A stretch of DNA of 64,000 nt. Source: CBFHWU01 sp965659665. GTDB lineage: Bacteria > Bacteroidota > Bacteroidia > Flavobacteriales > Flavobacteriaceae. Below, in pieces: positions 34,712-44,874 of the stretch. Under the pieces are notes generated by a model. The model had not been told where the DNA came from. It saw only the letters and a list, made by a program, of their open reading frames with translations, and did no database searches. Location of the stretch: assembly GCA_965659665.1 (NCBI GenBank), contig CBFHWU010000007.1, forward strand, positions 1-64,000. The letters are read 5' to 3'. The number at the start of each line of letters is the position of its first letter. Within the stretch, counting starts at the first letter, position 1. Made by a program: the position numbers and the translations under genes.

Positions 34712-35776
34712 TCAAAGATTATCCAATACTATTTGCCTTGTTTTCATCCTATTGATTTTACCATTAGCAGTTTTCACAAATGTAGGAACATAATAGATGT
34801 TTTTAGGAATATGATAAGGAGATGTATTGTTAAACTTTCTAAATTTCTCTAAAATATCCTCTGTTTGCGGATGTTCAAAAACGAGCACTAATTTTTCTCC
34901 TAAACGTTCATCTGGAAGCCCCATAGCAATACATTTTTTATTTGTTAGTGTAGAATAGTGTTCTTCAATTTGTTCAGGATGAATTTTGATCCCTCCGGAA
35001 TTAATAATAAAATCAGCTCTTCCCAGCCATTCAAATTGAGTTGAGGATCGCAAATTAACCCAATCATTAGTAATCAATTTATTTGGAACTATTTTGGGTG
35101 CATGAATGACCAAACAATTCTTTTGTTGGGTAAAGTGAACGTAAGGCATCGCAGTAAAATATCGCTCGCCAGAGCTGATATCTCTGGCAGCAATATGGCT
35201 CAATGTTTCGGTCATTCCAAAGGTTTCATATATGCGTTGTGAACGATTTTTTAATCTATTACGAAGCGAAACAGACAAGGGACTTCCACCAATAAGTACA
35301 CAACTAATAAGACCCAACTCACCCATAGAACCCTGAACTTGTTGTGGGGTCATCGCCGAAAAATCAAACGATTTGTTTAGACCTTTAAGGGGGGATGAAG
35401 AAGGCATTACAAAATCAAGATGTAACCCAAGTGACATGGCACGCACCAGCATCATTTTTCCAGCAATAAAACGAACAGGCAAACAAAGTAGTGCTGTGGC
35501 AGTAGGTGGAAGTTGAAAAAAAGCACCTGTAGACAAAGCAGATGCCCACATGGCCGACTTCATTAATCTTATGGGTTTAGGTTTTCCTGTTGAACCAGAT
35601 GTTTGTCCATGAATAAAAGGCATATCGTCAAACCAAGATTGGAAAAAGTGCCCTATTTCTTTTTCCTCCTCTTTTTTTGATTGAAGAAATTCAGTAGTGA
35701 GTTTTCTTAACTCATTTGCATTATACGAACGACCTTGAAAACGAAAGTTAGGGTGAAGTTTAAGCGTTTGATTCAT
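34712..35776 (-). CDS. menE: O-succinylbenzoate-CoA ligase
   Basis: This AMP-forming acyl-CoA synthetase of 354 residues activates o-succinylbenzoate for menaquinone synthesis. The P-loop is TSGSTGKPKP, the A5 motif is YETFGMTETLSHIAA, and the C-terminal lysine is in TANGKINRMK. It lacks much of the N-terminal part of E. coli MenE (451 residues), as is usual in Bacteroidetes. It is the last gene of the men operon and overlaps the CPBP protease gene by 17 bases. Confidence 0.9.
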   Translation of the reverse strand: MNQTLKLHPNFRFQGRSYNANELRKLTTEFLQSKKEEEKEIGHFFQSWFDDMPFIHGQTSGSTGKPKPIRLMKSAMWASALSTGAFFQLPPTATALLCLPVRFIAGKMMLVRAMSLGLHLDFVMPSSSPLKGLNKSFDFSAMTPQQVQGSMGELGLISCVLIGGSPLSVSLRNRLKNRSQRIYETFGMTETLSHIAARDISSGERYFTAMPYVHFTQQKNCLVIHAPKIVPNKLITNDWVNLRSSTQFEWLGRADFIINSGGIKIHPEQIEEHYSTLTNKKCIAMGLPDERLGEKLVLVFEHPQTEDILEKFRKFNNTSPYHIPKNIYYVPTFVKTANGKINRMKTRQIVLDNL

Positions 35777-36683
35777 GAATTAAAGATCCAAATAACTTTT
35801 CTTTCCAGTGGTTCCAACCGTATTTTTTTGAAAAAACAATGATGAAAATGGGATACATAATAAATGGTGGAAGGAGGTGAACCATTATTAAAGGCTCAGA
35901 AACATCAATAAAAATGGAATCGGTTTGTAAAACAGTCCAATCCGAAGTCAATAACAAAGCCGTCATCAAATTGTTTCCCGCATGAAAACCTATTGCTAGT
36001 TCCAGTCCATCATCCATCAAAGTTATTATCCCTAAAAAAAAACCTGTAAGGATATAAACAATAATAATAAGGGTACCTAACTCCTCAATTTCTGGATTTT
36101 GTAAGTGAAGCAGTCCAAATAGTAATGAAGTAATGACTAAAGCTACCCCTTTGTTTTTACTCCAAAAACCAAAACATTGCATTAAATATCCTCTAAAAAA
36201 TAGTTCCTCAACTGTGGTTTGTAGGGGAAGCATCAAAATTGAAATTAACAACAGAATTAAAAACCTATTAGGCTTAAAATTCCAAATAAAATCTTCTGGT
36301 GATATCCAATATGAAATAACGGTGAGGCATATTGCGACAATAGAAATCAAACCAAATGAGTAAAAAATTCGATTCCAATCAATTTGTGTTCGTGAGGTGA
36401 TAAGTGTTCTCGGGCTTTGATCATGTAACCACCGAGCTACACCAAATATAAGAAAAAAACAAAACGAAAAAGGAAGTAAGATGTAAAAAAGAGATAAATT
36501 AGCATCCAAAATACCAAACCAATCTTTTGTGGGCATTTGAATTAATTGATCTACCCCTACTTCAGCGATAAGAGCAATCTGAAAAAATAATCCTGTAAGA
36601 GAAGCCACAACAGCCATAAGAAATACCCCTAAAACATAGCGCCAAACGTCTTTTTTTATTTGATGTGCATTTTCAATAAACAT
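35760..36683 (-). CDS. CPBP-family intramembrane metalloprotease in the men operon
   Basis: This protein of 307 residues has about eight membrane helices and the CPBP/Abi (CAAX-protease-like) signatures: the EExxxR motif in TTVEELFFRGYLMQ, a second site histidine in LLFGLLHLQN, and a third in IGFHAGNNLMTA. Relatives cleave prenylated proteins or act in bacteriocin immunity, and most bacterial ones have no known substrate. It lies between menC (two-base gap) and menE (17-base overlap), so it is co-translated with menaquinone enzymes. A role in handling prenylated or quinone-related membrane proteins is only a guess. Confidence 0.88.
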   Translation of the reverse strand: MFIENAHQIKKDVWRYVLGVFLMAVVASLTGLFFQIALIAEVGVDQLIQMPTKDWFGILDANLSLFYILLPFSFCFFLIFGVARWLHDQSPRTLITSRTQIDWNRIFYSFGLISIVAICLTVISYWISPEDFIWNFKPNRFLILLLISILMLPLQTTVEELFFRGYLMQCFGFWSKNKGVALVITSLLFGLLHLQNPEIEELGTLIIIVYILTGFFLGIITLMDDGLELAIGFHAGNNLMTALLLTSDWTVLQTDSIFIDVSEPLIMVHLLPPFIMYPIFIIVFSKKYGWNHWKEKLFGSLIHESNA

Positions 36684-36685
36684 AC

Positions 36686-37717
36686 TTATAATTTAAATTT
36701 CCATGACTGATTCGTATAACTCAAATATCCATGTTGAATTTCTAAAGGGCTTTCAATATTATTGGTAAATAATTGACCCGTACCTAAACCTTGTTTTAAA
36801 GGAGAGTTTTTCATGAACACCCATTGAGCAATCGCATTGAGTCCAATGTTACTTTCCAACGCACTTGTTGCCCACCAGTTTATCCCTAAAGATTCAGCAA
36901 TATGAATCCAATCCTCAGCGGCACGCCACCCTCCTAATAAACTAGGTTTCAATATAATAAATTTTGGTTGTATTATAGACAACATGCGCTTTCTTTCCTT
37001 ATTGTCATAATGCCCTATTAACTCCTCATCTAGCGCTATGGGTATAGGAGAATGAAAACATAAGCTTGACATTTTCTCCCATTGACCTGTTTGAATAGGT
37101 TGTTCAATGGAATGAATATCATATTTTGACAATCGATCTAATTTTTGAAGGGCATCAACGGTCGAAAAAGCGCCATTGGCATCAACGCGTATTTCGATAG
37201 TATCAGCACTAAAATCTTTTCGAATTTTGGATAATAAAAGACATTCTTGCTCAAAATCAATGGCTCCAATTTTTAATTTAATGCAATCAAAACCAGATGC
37301 TATTTTAGCCCTAATTTGTTCTTTCATAAAATCAAACGATCCCATCCAAACAAGGCCATTGATAGCTATGTGGGATTGATTATCCACAAAATCTGAAGGA
37401 AACAAATGAAAAGGATCTGAAGAATTTAAGGAACGAAACGCCATCTCTAAACAAAATTGTATCGCTGGAAAATATTTTGATTTTTCATATAAAACACTAA
37501 AACCTAAATGAAGATTATTACAAATAATCTCCAATTGTGTTTCTATCATATTAACAGCATCAGGACTCAATCCCTCTATAATACTACACTCGCCTATTCC
37601 AATTTTATTTTCGTGATTTAAAATCAAAAACCAACTGTCTTTGTGAGCAAGAACCCCTCTTGATGTACCACTCGGTGTTTTAAAATTTAATCGATGTTTT
37701 ATAAGTTTTGCTTTCAT
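36686..37717 (-). CDS. menC: o-Succinylbenzoate synthase
   Basis: This enolase-superfamily enzyme of 343 residues dehydrates SHCHC to o-succinylbenzoate. The catalytic lysine motif is CIKLKIGAIDF, metal ligands are in IEIRVDANGAF, SIEQPI and IALDEEL, and the second lysine is in KFIILKPSLLGG. This order matches MenC. It overlaps menA by four bases. An N-acylamino acid racemase side activity is known in the family, but the operon makes the menaquinone role clear. Confidence 0.93.
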   Translation of the reverse strand: MKAKLIKHRLNFKTPSGTSRGVLAHKDSWFLILNHENKIGIGECSIIEGLSPDAVNMIETQLEIICNNLHLGFSVLYEKSKYFPAIQFCLEMAFRSLNSSDPFHLFPSDFVDNQSHIAINGLVWMGSFDFMKEQIRAKIASGFDCIKLKIGAIDFEQECLLLSKIRKDFSADTIEIRVDANGAFSTVDALQKLDRLSKYDIHSIEQPIQTGQWEKMSSLCFHSPIPIALDEELIGHYDNKERKRMLSIIQPKFIILKPSLLGGWRAAEDWIHIAESLGINWWATSALESNIGLNAIAQWVFMKNSPLKQGLGTGQLFTNNIESPLEIQHGYLSYTNQSWKFKL

Positions 37718-38634
37718 ACTAATATCACTAAAACAGAAAAAAGTACTGCATACAAAAAAGTACTTAAAGCCAACTTTTTTAACTCAGGATCAAAATCTAT
37801 GGGGTTTTTTATTCCATACACTTTTTTTACGTGTAAACTTAATGGAATAAATGCAAGGAAAATGAAACCATAAACATTCCAATTTTTTATCCATAAACCA
37901 AAAATAATTGTACTAAGTAAGGCTAATAGAACACAGCTATAATGGTATATTTTTGCTCTTTTTGAACCTATCAAAACGACAAGGGTTTGCTTAGACGAAG
38001 AGGTGTCGTTTAAAATGTCACGCATATTATTAAGATTCAATACGCCAACACTTAATGACCCGATAGCGATGGCAGGAAAAAATAAAGTATAGGATAACGA
38101 TTGATGAAATAAAAAATAGCTTCCTAATACACTGACCAAACCAAAAAAAATAAATACAAAAACATCTCCAAATCCACGATAACCATAGGCATGATCGCCT
38201 ATGGTGTATTTAACTGCAGAAACTATGGCTGCTATTCCTAAAAAATTAAATAGGATAAGATACCAGGATGTAAAACCAAAAGCAAAATACAGCAGAGTAA
38301 AAGTAAATGATAAAGCCAAAATAATGGTCACAATAATCCCGTTTTTTAATTCTTTTTTGGTTAATGATCCACTCTGGAGGGCTCTTTTTGGTCCTATTCT
38401 ATCGGAGTTGTCAGTTCCCTTAAGTCCATCTCCATAATCATTCGCAAAATTAGATATTACTTGATAAGAAATAGTAGTGAACAATGCCAATATAAAAATA
38501 GTTACATCAAAAAAACCTTCTTGATAAGCTGTTGCTGAGCCTATTAAAATTCCTGAGATAGATAAGGGAAGTGTTCTTAAACGTGCTGCTGAAAGCCAAA
38601 CTGAGAGCTTTGAAGTAAATGGTTTATTGTACAT
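37714..38634 (-). CDS. menA: 1,4-Dihydroxy-2-naphthoate polyprenyltransferase
   Basis: This UbiA-family membrane prenyltransferase of 306 residues attaches the polyprenyl chain to DHNA. The Asp-rich Mg-diphosphate motif is NFANDYGDGLKGTDNSDR, the start WLSAARLRTLPLSI is typical of MenA, and the second motif is NNMRDILNDTSSSK. Eight or nine membrane helices are visible. It overlaps menC by four bases and follows menB by 15. Confidence 0.95.
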   Translation of the reverse strand: MYNKPFTSKLSVWLSAARLRTLPLSISGILIGSATAYQEGFFDVTIFILALFTTISYQVISNFANDYGDGLKGTDNSDRIGPKRALQSGSLTKKELKNGIIVTIILALSFTFTLLYFAFGFTSWYLILFNFLGIAAIVSAVKYTIGDHAYGYRGFGDVFVFIFFGLVSVLGSYFLFHQSLSYTLFFPAIAIGSLSVGVLNLNNMRDILNDTSSSKQTLVVLIGSKRAKIYHYSCVLLALLSTIIFGLWIKNWNVYGFIFLAFIPLSLHVKKVYGIKNPIDFDPELKKLALSTFLYAVLFSVLVILV

Positions 38635-38649
38635 TTATTTAATTCGTCC

Positions 38650-39468
38650 TTAAGGAAATTTTGGATATTTTTTGAAATCAGGGCTTCTTTTTTCTAAAAA
38701 TGCATGTTTACCCTCTTGTGCCTCTTCTGTTAAATAATACAATAACGTAGCATCTCCTGCCAGTTGCATCAATCCATGCTGTCCATCTAATTCAGCATTT
38801 AAACTGCGCTTTATCATCCGCAAAGCCAACGGACTTCGTTGCTGCATAATCGCACACCATTCAAGAACAGTGGACTCTAAATTTGCTAATGGAACAACTT
38901 TGTTTACCATTCCCATGTCCATGGCTTCATGTGCTGAATATTGTTGACACAAAAACCAAATCTCACGTGCCTTTTTTTGTCCGACATGCCGAGCCAAATA
39001 CGATGAACCAAAACCTCCATCAAAGCTTCCTACCTTAGGGCCAGTTTGTCCAAAAATGGCATTCTCGGAAGCAATGGTTAAATCACACACAACATGCAAT
39101 ACATGACCTCCTCCAATGGCGTAGCCATTGACCATCGCAATTACTGGTTTTGGGATTTCTCTAATTTTTTTGTGTAAATCAAGAACATTCAGCCGAGGCA
39201 CTCCGTCATCTCCAACATAGCCCCCAACCCCTTTTACGTTCTGATCTCCTCCACTACAAAAAGCTTTGTCCCCTGCTCCCGTAAAAATAACAATATCTAT
39301 ATCGTTACGCTCACGGCAAATATCCATCGCTTCAAGCATTTCTGTATTTGTTTCTGGTCGAAAGGCATTGTATACTTCAGGTCGATTAATCGTGATTTTA
39401 GCTACTCCCTTATACAATTCAAACTTGATGTCTGTGAAATTAGCTAAATTCTTCCAAGATATGCTCAT
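38650..39468 (-). CDS. menB: 1,4-Dihydroxy-2-naphthoyl-CoA synthase
   Basis: MenB, a crotonase-fold enzyme, cyclises o-succinylbenzoyl-CoA. I start it at the ATG at 39468 ([20 protein letters not shown]), giving 272 residues. An upstream ATG adds 25 residues that overlap menD and do not look like MenB. The substrate loop is [14 protein letters not shown], and the oxyanion-hole glycines are in [12 protein letters not shown]. The active-site GxFDGGFG segment ([19 protein letters not shown]) is intact. The ending YKKYPKFP-like FKKYPKFP is typical of the family. Confidence 0.95.
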   Translation of the reverse strand: MSISWKNLANFTDIKFELYKGVAKITINRPEVYNAFRPETNTEMLEAMDICRERNDIDIVIFTGAGDKAFCSGGDQNVKGVGGYVGDDGVPRLNVLDLHKKIREIPKPVIAMVNGYAIGGGHVLHVVCDLTIASENAIFGQTGPKVGSFDGGFGSSYLARHVGQKKAREIWFLCQQYSAHEAMDMGMVNKVVPLANLESTVLEWCAIMQQRSPLALRMIKRSLNAELDGQHGLMQLAGDATLLYYLTEEAQEGKHAFLEKRSPDFKKYPKFP

Positions 39469-39487
39469 AGTAGATTTTTGTGTAAAA

Positions 39488-41269
39488 TTAATGTTTAATA
39501 TTTTTTGACTCATTACCCTTTGAAAGATAATTAAAATATGCATTTAAAACATCTGCATTTAAAACGCTAGGTGTTTTAATTTCTAATAATTTTGGCCGCT
39601 TAGATGGTTTAAAAAGTTGATTTAATTTTCGTTTTAATCCCCATGATGTTCGTGCTGATGTATATTTGAAATTGTAGTGCTTCGCTAAATTTACTACCGA
39701 TTTATTATGAGCTGTTTCAAAATAAGTTGTAAACATATCAGTAGTTTTATCTCCAGGTAAGACTCTAAAAATTCCACCCCCTCCATTATTGATTACAATA
39801 ACGCGAAAATGTGAAGGAATATAATTGCTCCACAAACCATTATTGTCATAAAAAAAACTCAAATCACCTGTGATAAGTAAGGTAGGTTGTTGACTTGAAA
39901 CAGCTGCCCCAACTGCAGTAGAAACGCAACCATCAATACCACTTGTGCCTCTGTTACAATAGGTAACATTAGAATATGAATATAATTGTGCATATCGAAT
40001 AGGGGAGCTATTTGCTATCTGCACTGAATAGTTGGGAGGTATTCTTTTAAATAAAGTCTCAAAGGCTACTAAATCTGAAAAAGGTGCATTTGATAGAAAC
40101 CCTCGATGAGCAATTTTTCTTTTTTCAGCTAATACACGCCATTCTTCCCAATAGGGGTGAGATATATTAGTTTTAAGCGTCAATTCTTTAAGAAACAAAA
40201 TTGGCGTTACACTCACATGATGAACGTTTATAAAATAAGTATCATAGGCTTTCTTGAGATCAAGATGAATGTGATGTTGAGGCGGATAATTTCGCAAATA
40301 TGATTTTATTTTTTTGGAAATTACCATCCCTCCGAAAGACAAAACAACATCTGGTCTCAATTTTTTCCAATAATATTCAGGATAAATGTCTTTTTCTATG
40401 GGGGCAATAATTTGATCGATGTGCGGAAAAAAGCTTGAGTGAGATAAATTTGAGGTGGACTCTGTCAAAACCGCAAAACGTTTGTCCTGAGAAATATGGA
40501 TAAGGATTTGTTGAAGTTTATGATCAGGATAATGAGTCCCAATCAAAATTAAAATACGATCCGCTTTTTCACACCATTCTAACGCTTGAAATTCATTGTT
40601 ATTTTGCTCAAATAATGAGGGAACAGATAAGTCTTCAAATTGAACAGGTTCACTGGTAGTATTATATAGGGGTTCCTCCAAAGGAACATTAATATGGACA
40701 GGCCCTTTTTGTTGAATGGCTGCTCGAAATGCAAGCTGTAGTTGTTCTTGATTTTTTTGTTGAATAATGGCTTGAATATCTTTTATCGAATCATTTGGTT
40801 GTAAAATTTTTTGGCGATTACTCTGTTTAATGGTATCCGTGGCATGAGAGGCATCTTGATGAAGGGGTGCATCATAGACTAGGTGTCTTCCATACACCCC
40901 ATCTTGTTGAATAGTTTGACCATCTCCGATATCTATGCGATATTCAGGACGATCGGCAGAGATAATAATCAGCGGGATATCGCTGTAATAGGCTTCAGAA
41001 ATTGCAGGGTAATAATTCAAAAGTGCTGACCCCGATGAACATAACAACGCAACAGGTTGTTGTAGCTGTTGAGCAATTCCAAGTGCAAAAAATCCTGCTG
41101 ATCGTTCATCAACTACACTGTATGATCTGATCTTAGGATGAGAAGTAAAGCCAATGGTGAGAGGAGCATTACGTGAACCTGGAGAAATAATAACATGCGC
41201 AATACCATGCGCAACTGCATAATGTAAAACCGTTTGTGCAACAGGTATTGTGGAGTACTTCATAGCCAC
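39488..41269 (-). CDS. menD: SEPHCHC synthase (2-succinyl-5-enolpyruvyl-6-hydroxy-3-cyclohexene-1-carboxylate synthase)
   Basis: This thiamine-diphosphate enzyme of 593 residues adds 2-oxoglutarate to isochorismate. The start contains [17 protein letters not shown], the family signature, and the thiamine motif in the C-terminal third is [32 protein letters not shown] precedes it. The middle third is less conserved, as in other MenD proteins. It lies 26 bases after menF and 19 before menB. Confidence 0.95.
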   Translation of the reverse strand: MAMKYSTIPVAQTVLHYAVAHGIAHVIISPGSRNAPLTIGFTSHPKIRSYSVVDERSAGFFALGIAQQLQQPVALLCSSGSALLNYYPAISEAYYSDIPLIIISADRPEYRIDIGDGQTIQQDGVYGRHLVYDAPLHQDASHATDTIKQSNRQKILQPNDSIKDIQAIIQQKNQEQLQLAFRAAIQQKGPVHINVPLEEPLYNTTSEPVQFEDLSVPSLFEQNNNEFQALEWCEKADRILILIGTHYPDHKLQQILIHISQDKRFAVLTESTSNLSHSSFFPHIDQIIAPIEKDIYPEYYWKKLRPDVVLSFGGMVISKKIKSYLRNYPPQHHIHLDLKKAYDTYFINVHHVSVTPILFLKELTLKTNISHPYWEEWRVLAEKRKIAHRGFLSNAPFSDLVAFETLFKRIPPNYSVQIANSSPIRYAQLYSYSNVTYCNRGTSGIDGCVSTAVGAAVSSQQPTLLITGDLSFFYDNNGLWSNYIPSHFRVIVINNGGGGIFRVLPGDKTTDMFTTYFETAHNKSVVNLAKHYNFKYTSARTSWGLKRKLNQLFKPSKRPKLLEIKTPSVLNADVLNAYFNYLSKGNESKNIKH

Positions 41270-41295
41270 CTCAAAGGTAAGAAATGATTTAGCAA

Positions 41296-42342
41296 TTAAC
41301 TAGCTAACACCTGAAGCATCGTTTGAGCTTTGTGAATAATTTCGTTCCATTCAGAAGCTGGATCACTTTTTGAAGTAATTCCTCCACCAACATAAATACT
41401 GGCCTTGTTGTTACTTAAACGCATACATCTCAAGTTAACAAAGAAACGTGTACGTAAAGATTCATGAATCCCTAAAAAACCAGTGTAGAAAGATCGATTA
41501 TAGTTTTCATGTTTTTTGATAAATTCTAATGAATCATTTTTAGGAACTCCTCCCACTGCAGGGGTTGGATGTAAGCTTCGAGCAAGCTTCCAAACATTGG
41601 GTTGTTGAATATTAGCTGAAATTTTTGTTAAAATATGATCAATATTTCCTGCTTGAATCGTTTCGATATCCGAAATGGAAATATCGCTACAAGTGGGATC
41701 TTCAGATAGAATAGCAAAAATCTGATCACTTACATATTGTTGTTCTTCAAGTTCTTTTATTCCCCATCGTTCAAAATTAGTGGGTTTTGTTCCGGCTAAT
41801 GCAAAAGTAGTGAGATGATCGTTTTCTAATTCAATAAGAGTTTCTGGGGTAGCACCAAGCCATGTTCCCTCCTCAGGATGGTAGATAATATAATTAAATG
41901 TTTTGGGGTATTGAATTAACAATTTTTCAAAATAACTTATGGGGTTGAGGTTTGAACATTTTAGGTCAAATCGTGTGGAAAGCACCACTTTTTTGAGTGT
42001 ATTCAATTTAAGTTCTTGTAATGCTTTCTGAATTTTTTCTATATAAGCTTCTCTTTGGTTAGAGAAAGATTTTGTTTTGATTAATTGTTTTGAAAATGAT
42101 CTCGTTTCTTTTGAATTCAATGGACTTTCCAATTTCTCATCACCGCGAATTCCTAGAGGAGTAGATTTAGTAAGAAAAGGAAACATAACAAACCCTTTAA
42201 AATTATCATCAGGACAAACCCAATCGTCATTTTTCTGGAGATGGACAAAAAGTTTATGATCATTTGGAAAACGATATGCAACAAACGGTTTTTTAGATTT
42301 CCATTGATGAATAAGTCGATCTGAAACTTCTTTAATAATCAA
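41296..42342 (-). CDS. menF: Isochorismate synthase
   Basis: This chorismate-using enzyme of 348 residues opens the menaquinone pathway. KVVLSTRFDL, the GATPETLIELE segment, TFALAGTKP and LHPTPAVGGVPK are the conserved parts of the MenF/EntC active site, and FYTGFLG with GGGITSKSDPASEWNE ends it. The reading frame begins directly after the stop codon of the thioesterase gene, indicating co-translation. Confidence 0.93.
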   Translation of the reverse strand: MIIKEVSDRLIHQWKSKKPFVAYRFPNDHKLFVHLQKNDDWVCPDDNFKGFVMFPFLTKSTPLGIRGDEKLESPLNSKETRSFSKQLIKTKSFSNQREAYIEKIQKALQELKLNTLKKVVLSTRFDLKCSNLNPISYFEKLLIQYPKTFNYIIYHPEEGTWLGATPETLIELENDHLTTFALAGTKPTNFERWGIKELEEQQYVSDQIFAILSEDPTCSDISISDIETIQAGNIDHILTKISANIQQPNVWKLARSLHPTPAVGGVPKNDSLEFIKKHENYNRSFYTGFLGIHESLRTRFFVNLRCMRLSNNKASIYVGGGITSKSDPASEWNEIIHKAQTMLQVLAS

Positions 42343-42765
42343 TTAGGGTTTTTTTTGGGCTATAGTAAGTGTAGTAAGTTTGCATTTTGAAACTAATTTA
42401 TCATTATCATCTGTAATATTGATGTCCCAAAGTTGCATGGTTTTTCCTTTGTGTAGGGCTTGTGCTATAGCATAAACATAGCCTGAACGCACTCCTCTTA
42501 CATGATTAGCTGCAAGTTCAACGCCTCGAATCATGTACCCTTCTTTAAGACAAAATAAAGCAGCTGCCGAGCTCCCAACTGTTTCAGCTAAAGCTGCGGT
42601 AGCACCTCCGTGCAAAACACCATCAGGCTGATGGACTTTGGGATCAACAGGCATTTTAGCAATCAGCCAATCTTCGCCTATATCTGTAAATACAATCCCC
42701 AAGGTTTGCATAAGAGTACCTTCGTTTCGTAGATTAATTTTGTGAAGTAAAGCTTTAGAGTCCAT
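42343..42765 (-). CDS. Hotdog-fold thioesterase, probable DHNA-CoA thioesterase
   Basis: This PaaI/YbgC-type hotdog protein of 140 residues contains HGGATAALAETVGSSAA, in which the glutamate acts as catalytic residue, and VHQPDGVLHGG before it. Its place as the first gene of the men operon, directly abutting menF, supports release of 1,4-dihydroxy-2-naphthoate from its CoA ester (MenI role). A general acyl-CoA thioesterase function of the PaaI type is the alternative. It lies just beyond the dnaK terminator. Confidence 0.8.
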   Translation of the reverse strand: MDSKALLHKINLRNEGTLMQTLGIVFTDIGEDWLIAKMPVDPKVHQPDGVLHGGATAALAETVGSSAAALFCLKEGYMIRGVELAANHVRGVRSGYVYAIAQALHKGKTMQLWDINITDDNDKLVSKCKLTTLTIAQKKP

Positions 42766-42789
42766 AGCTGATTATTTGTTTATAAATAT

Positions 42790-42821
42790 AAAAAAAACGC
42801 ACTGCCAAAACAGTGCGTTTT
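42790..42821. terminator. Terminator of dnaK
   Basis: Perfect eight-base arms ACGCACTG (42797-42804) and CAGTGCGT (42811-42818) enclose a six-base loop, with an A run before and a T run after. Read on the minus strand it follows the dnaK stop by about 20 bases and ends in a T run. It separates dnaK from the men operon. Confidence 0.85.
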
Positions 42822-42839
42822 TCTAAAAGATATTATGAT

Positions 42840-44735
42840 TTATTTGACTTCTTCAAAATCTACATCTTGAACATCGTCCTCTCCACTACTAGGCTGTTCT
42901 TCTGCTGGTGGAGCTTGTTGTCCCTGCCCTTCAGCTTGTGCTTTATACATTTCTTCAGATGCATTTTTCCATGCTTCGTTAATCGCATCAAGCGCTGGTG
43001 CAATCGCTTCTAAATCTTTTGCTTCGTAAGCTTTTTTAAGCACGCCTAAAGCGTCTTCAATTGGCTTTTTCTTGTCTACCGATAGTTTATCACCAAATTC
43101 AGTAAGTTGCTTTTCGGTTTGAAAAATCATCGCATCAGCGTTATTTAAAGCGTCTACTTGTTCTTTTGCTTTTTTGTCTGCATCGGCATTCGCTTCTGCT
43201 TCTTTTTTCATTTTTTCGATTTCATCCTCTGTTAATCCAGATGAAGCTTCTATACGGATCTCTTGAGATTTGTTAGTAGCTTTATCCATAGCCGTAACAT
43301 GAATTAAACCATTGGCGTCTATATCAAATGTTACTTCAATTTGAGGTACTCCACGTTGTGAGGGAGGGATTCCATCCAAATGAAATCTGCCTATAGTTTT
43401 ATTGTCACCCGCCATAGAACGTTCCCCTTGTAATACATGTATTTCAACAGATGGTTGATTATCAGCAGCTGTAGAAAAAACCTGTGATTTTTTACTTGGA
43501 ATGGTAGTATTAGACTCGATAAGCTTAGTCATAACGCCTCCCATGGTTTCAATTCCTAAAGAAAGAGGAGTAACGTCCAATAACAACACATCTTTTACAT
43601 CTCCTGTGAGTACACCCCCTTGAATTGCTGCACCAATAGCCACTACTTCGTCGGGATTAACCCCTTTGGAGGGTTTTTTTCCAAAAAACCCTTCTACTTC
43701 TTGTTGAATTACTGGAATTCTAGTAGATCCACCAACTAAAATTATTTCATCAATATCTCCAGTAGAGAGACCAGCATCACTTAATGCATTTTTGACAGGA
43801 GTCATGGAACGTTTTACAAGTGAATCTGCCAATTGTTCAAACTTTGCTCGTGTTAAAGTTTTCACTAAGTGCTTTGGACCAGAAGCTGTTGCTGTGATGT
43901 AAGGAAGGTTGATTTCGGTTTGAGTGCTTGATGACAATTCAATTTTTGCTTTTTCAGCTGCTTCTTTTAGTCGTTGCAACGCCATTGGATCAGCCAGTAA
44001 ATCTACATCCTGAGTTGACTTAAAATCACCAGCTAACCAATCAATAATAACTTGATCAAAATCATCTCCACCCAAATGTGTATCTCCGTTTGTAGATAGT
44101 ACTTCAAACACTCCATCTCCTAATTCAAGAATTGAAATATCAAAAGTTCCTCCTCCAAGGTCATATACTGCAATTTTCTTATCCGAACCTGCTTTATCAA
44201 GTCCATACGCCAACGCTGCCGCAGTGGGCTCGTTTATGATCCGCTGTACTTTAAGTCCCGATATTTCACCCGCTTCTTTGGTAGCCTGTCTTTGAGAATC
44301 ATTAAAATATGCAGGAACCGTAATTACCGCTTCACTCACACTCTGCCCTAGATAATCCTCAGCCGTTTTCTTCATTTTTTGAAGAATCATCGCTGATAAT
44401 TCTTGTGCTGTGTACATGCGACCGTCAATATCAACACGAGGTGTATCATTGTCTCCTTTTACAACTTTATAGGGTACACGCTTCACTTCTGTAGAAGATT
44501 CCGAAAACTTGTTTCCCATAAATCTTTTAACTGAAGAAATGGTTTTAGTAGGGTTGGTCACTGCCTGACGCTTAGCAGGATCACCCACTTTAATTTCTCC
44601 TCCTTCAACAAAAGCGATGACTGAGGGCGTGGTACGCTTACCTTCAGCATTTGGGATTACAACAGGCTCGCTTCCTTCCATTACAGAAACACAAGAGTTC
44701 GTTGTACCTAAATCAATTCCAATTATTTTACTCAT
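42840..44735 (-). CDS. dnaK: Chaperone DnaK (Hsp70)
   Basis: The 631-residue Hsp70 begins with [18 protein letters not shown] and has the phosphate loops [14 protein letters not shown] and [10 protein letters not shown], the linker [16 protein letters not shown], and a substrate-binding domain with the lid. The C-terminus ([12 protein letters not shown]) is the conserved acidic tail. It works with DnaJ and GrpE, whose genes are not here. A perfect palindrome about 55-67 bases upstream of the start may be a heat-shock control site. Confidence 0.97.
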   Translation of the reverse strand: MSKIIGIDLGTTNSCVSVMEGSEPVVIPNAEGKRTTPSVIAFVEGGEIKVGDPAKRQAVTNPTKTISSVKRFMGNKFSESSTEVKRVPYKVVKGDNDTPRVDIDGRMYTAQELSAMILQKMKKTAEDYLGQSVSEAVITVPAYFNDSQRQATKEAGEISGLKVQRIINEPTAAALAYGLDKAGSDKKIAVYDLGGGTFDISILELGDGVFEVLSTNGDTHLGGDDFDQVIIDWLAGDFKSTQDVDLLADPMALQRLKEAAEKAKIELSSSTQTEINLPYITATASGPKHLVKTLTRAKFEQLADSLVKRSMTPVKNALSDAGLSTGDIDEIILVGGSTRIPVIQQEVEGFFGKKPSKGVNPDEVVAIGAAIQGGVLTGDVKDVLLLDVTPLSLGIETMGGVMTKLIESNTTIPSKKSQVFSTAADNQPSVEIHVLQGERSMAGDNKTIGRFHLDGIPPSQRGVPQIEVTFDIDANGLIHVTAMDKATNKSQEIRIEASSGLTEDEIEKMKKEAEANADADKKAKEQVDALNNADAMIFQTEKQLTEFGDKLSVDKKKPIEDALGVLKKAYEAKDLEAIAPALDAINEAWKNASEEMYKAQAEGQGQQAPPAEEQPSSGEDDVQDVDFEEVK

Positions 44736-44789
44736 AATATTAAATTCGTTTCTTACTCAAATTACAATGATTGTACCATATCAAAATCA

Positions 44790-44816
44790 TGACACCCTGT
44801 CAGTAAAAACGTGTCA
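44790..44816. promoter_or_regulatory. Palindromic TGACA-N3-TGTCA site between dnaK and panB
   Basis: TGACA CCC TGTCA (44790-44802) is a perfect interrupted palindrome. A further TGTCA half site within GTGTCA lies at 44811-44816 and also pairs with TGACAC at 44790-44795. The cluster lies in the divergent dnaK-panB region. It looks like an operator for a dimeric regulator, but no regulator has been assigned. Confidence 0.45.
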
Positions 44817-44850
44817 CTATGGAGTAAAATTTTGTTTTATTAATTAACTG

Positions 44851-44858
44851 TATTTTTG
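44851..44858 (+). promoter_or_regulatory. -7 promoter element of panB
   Basis: TATTTTTG matches TAnnTTTG exactly and ends 16 bases before the panB ATG at 44875. A TTTG at 44831-44834 is separated from it by 16 bases, one short of the usual range, and may be the -33 element. Confidence 0.5.
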
Positions 44859-44874
44859 CGGAAAAACATTCTGT

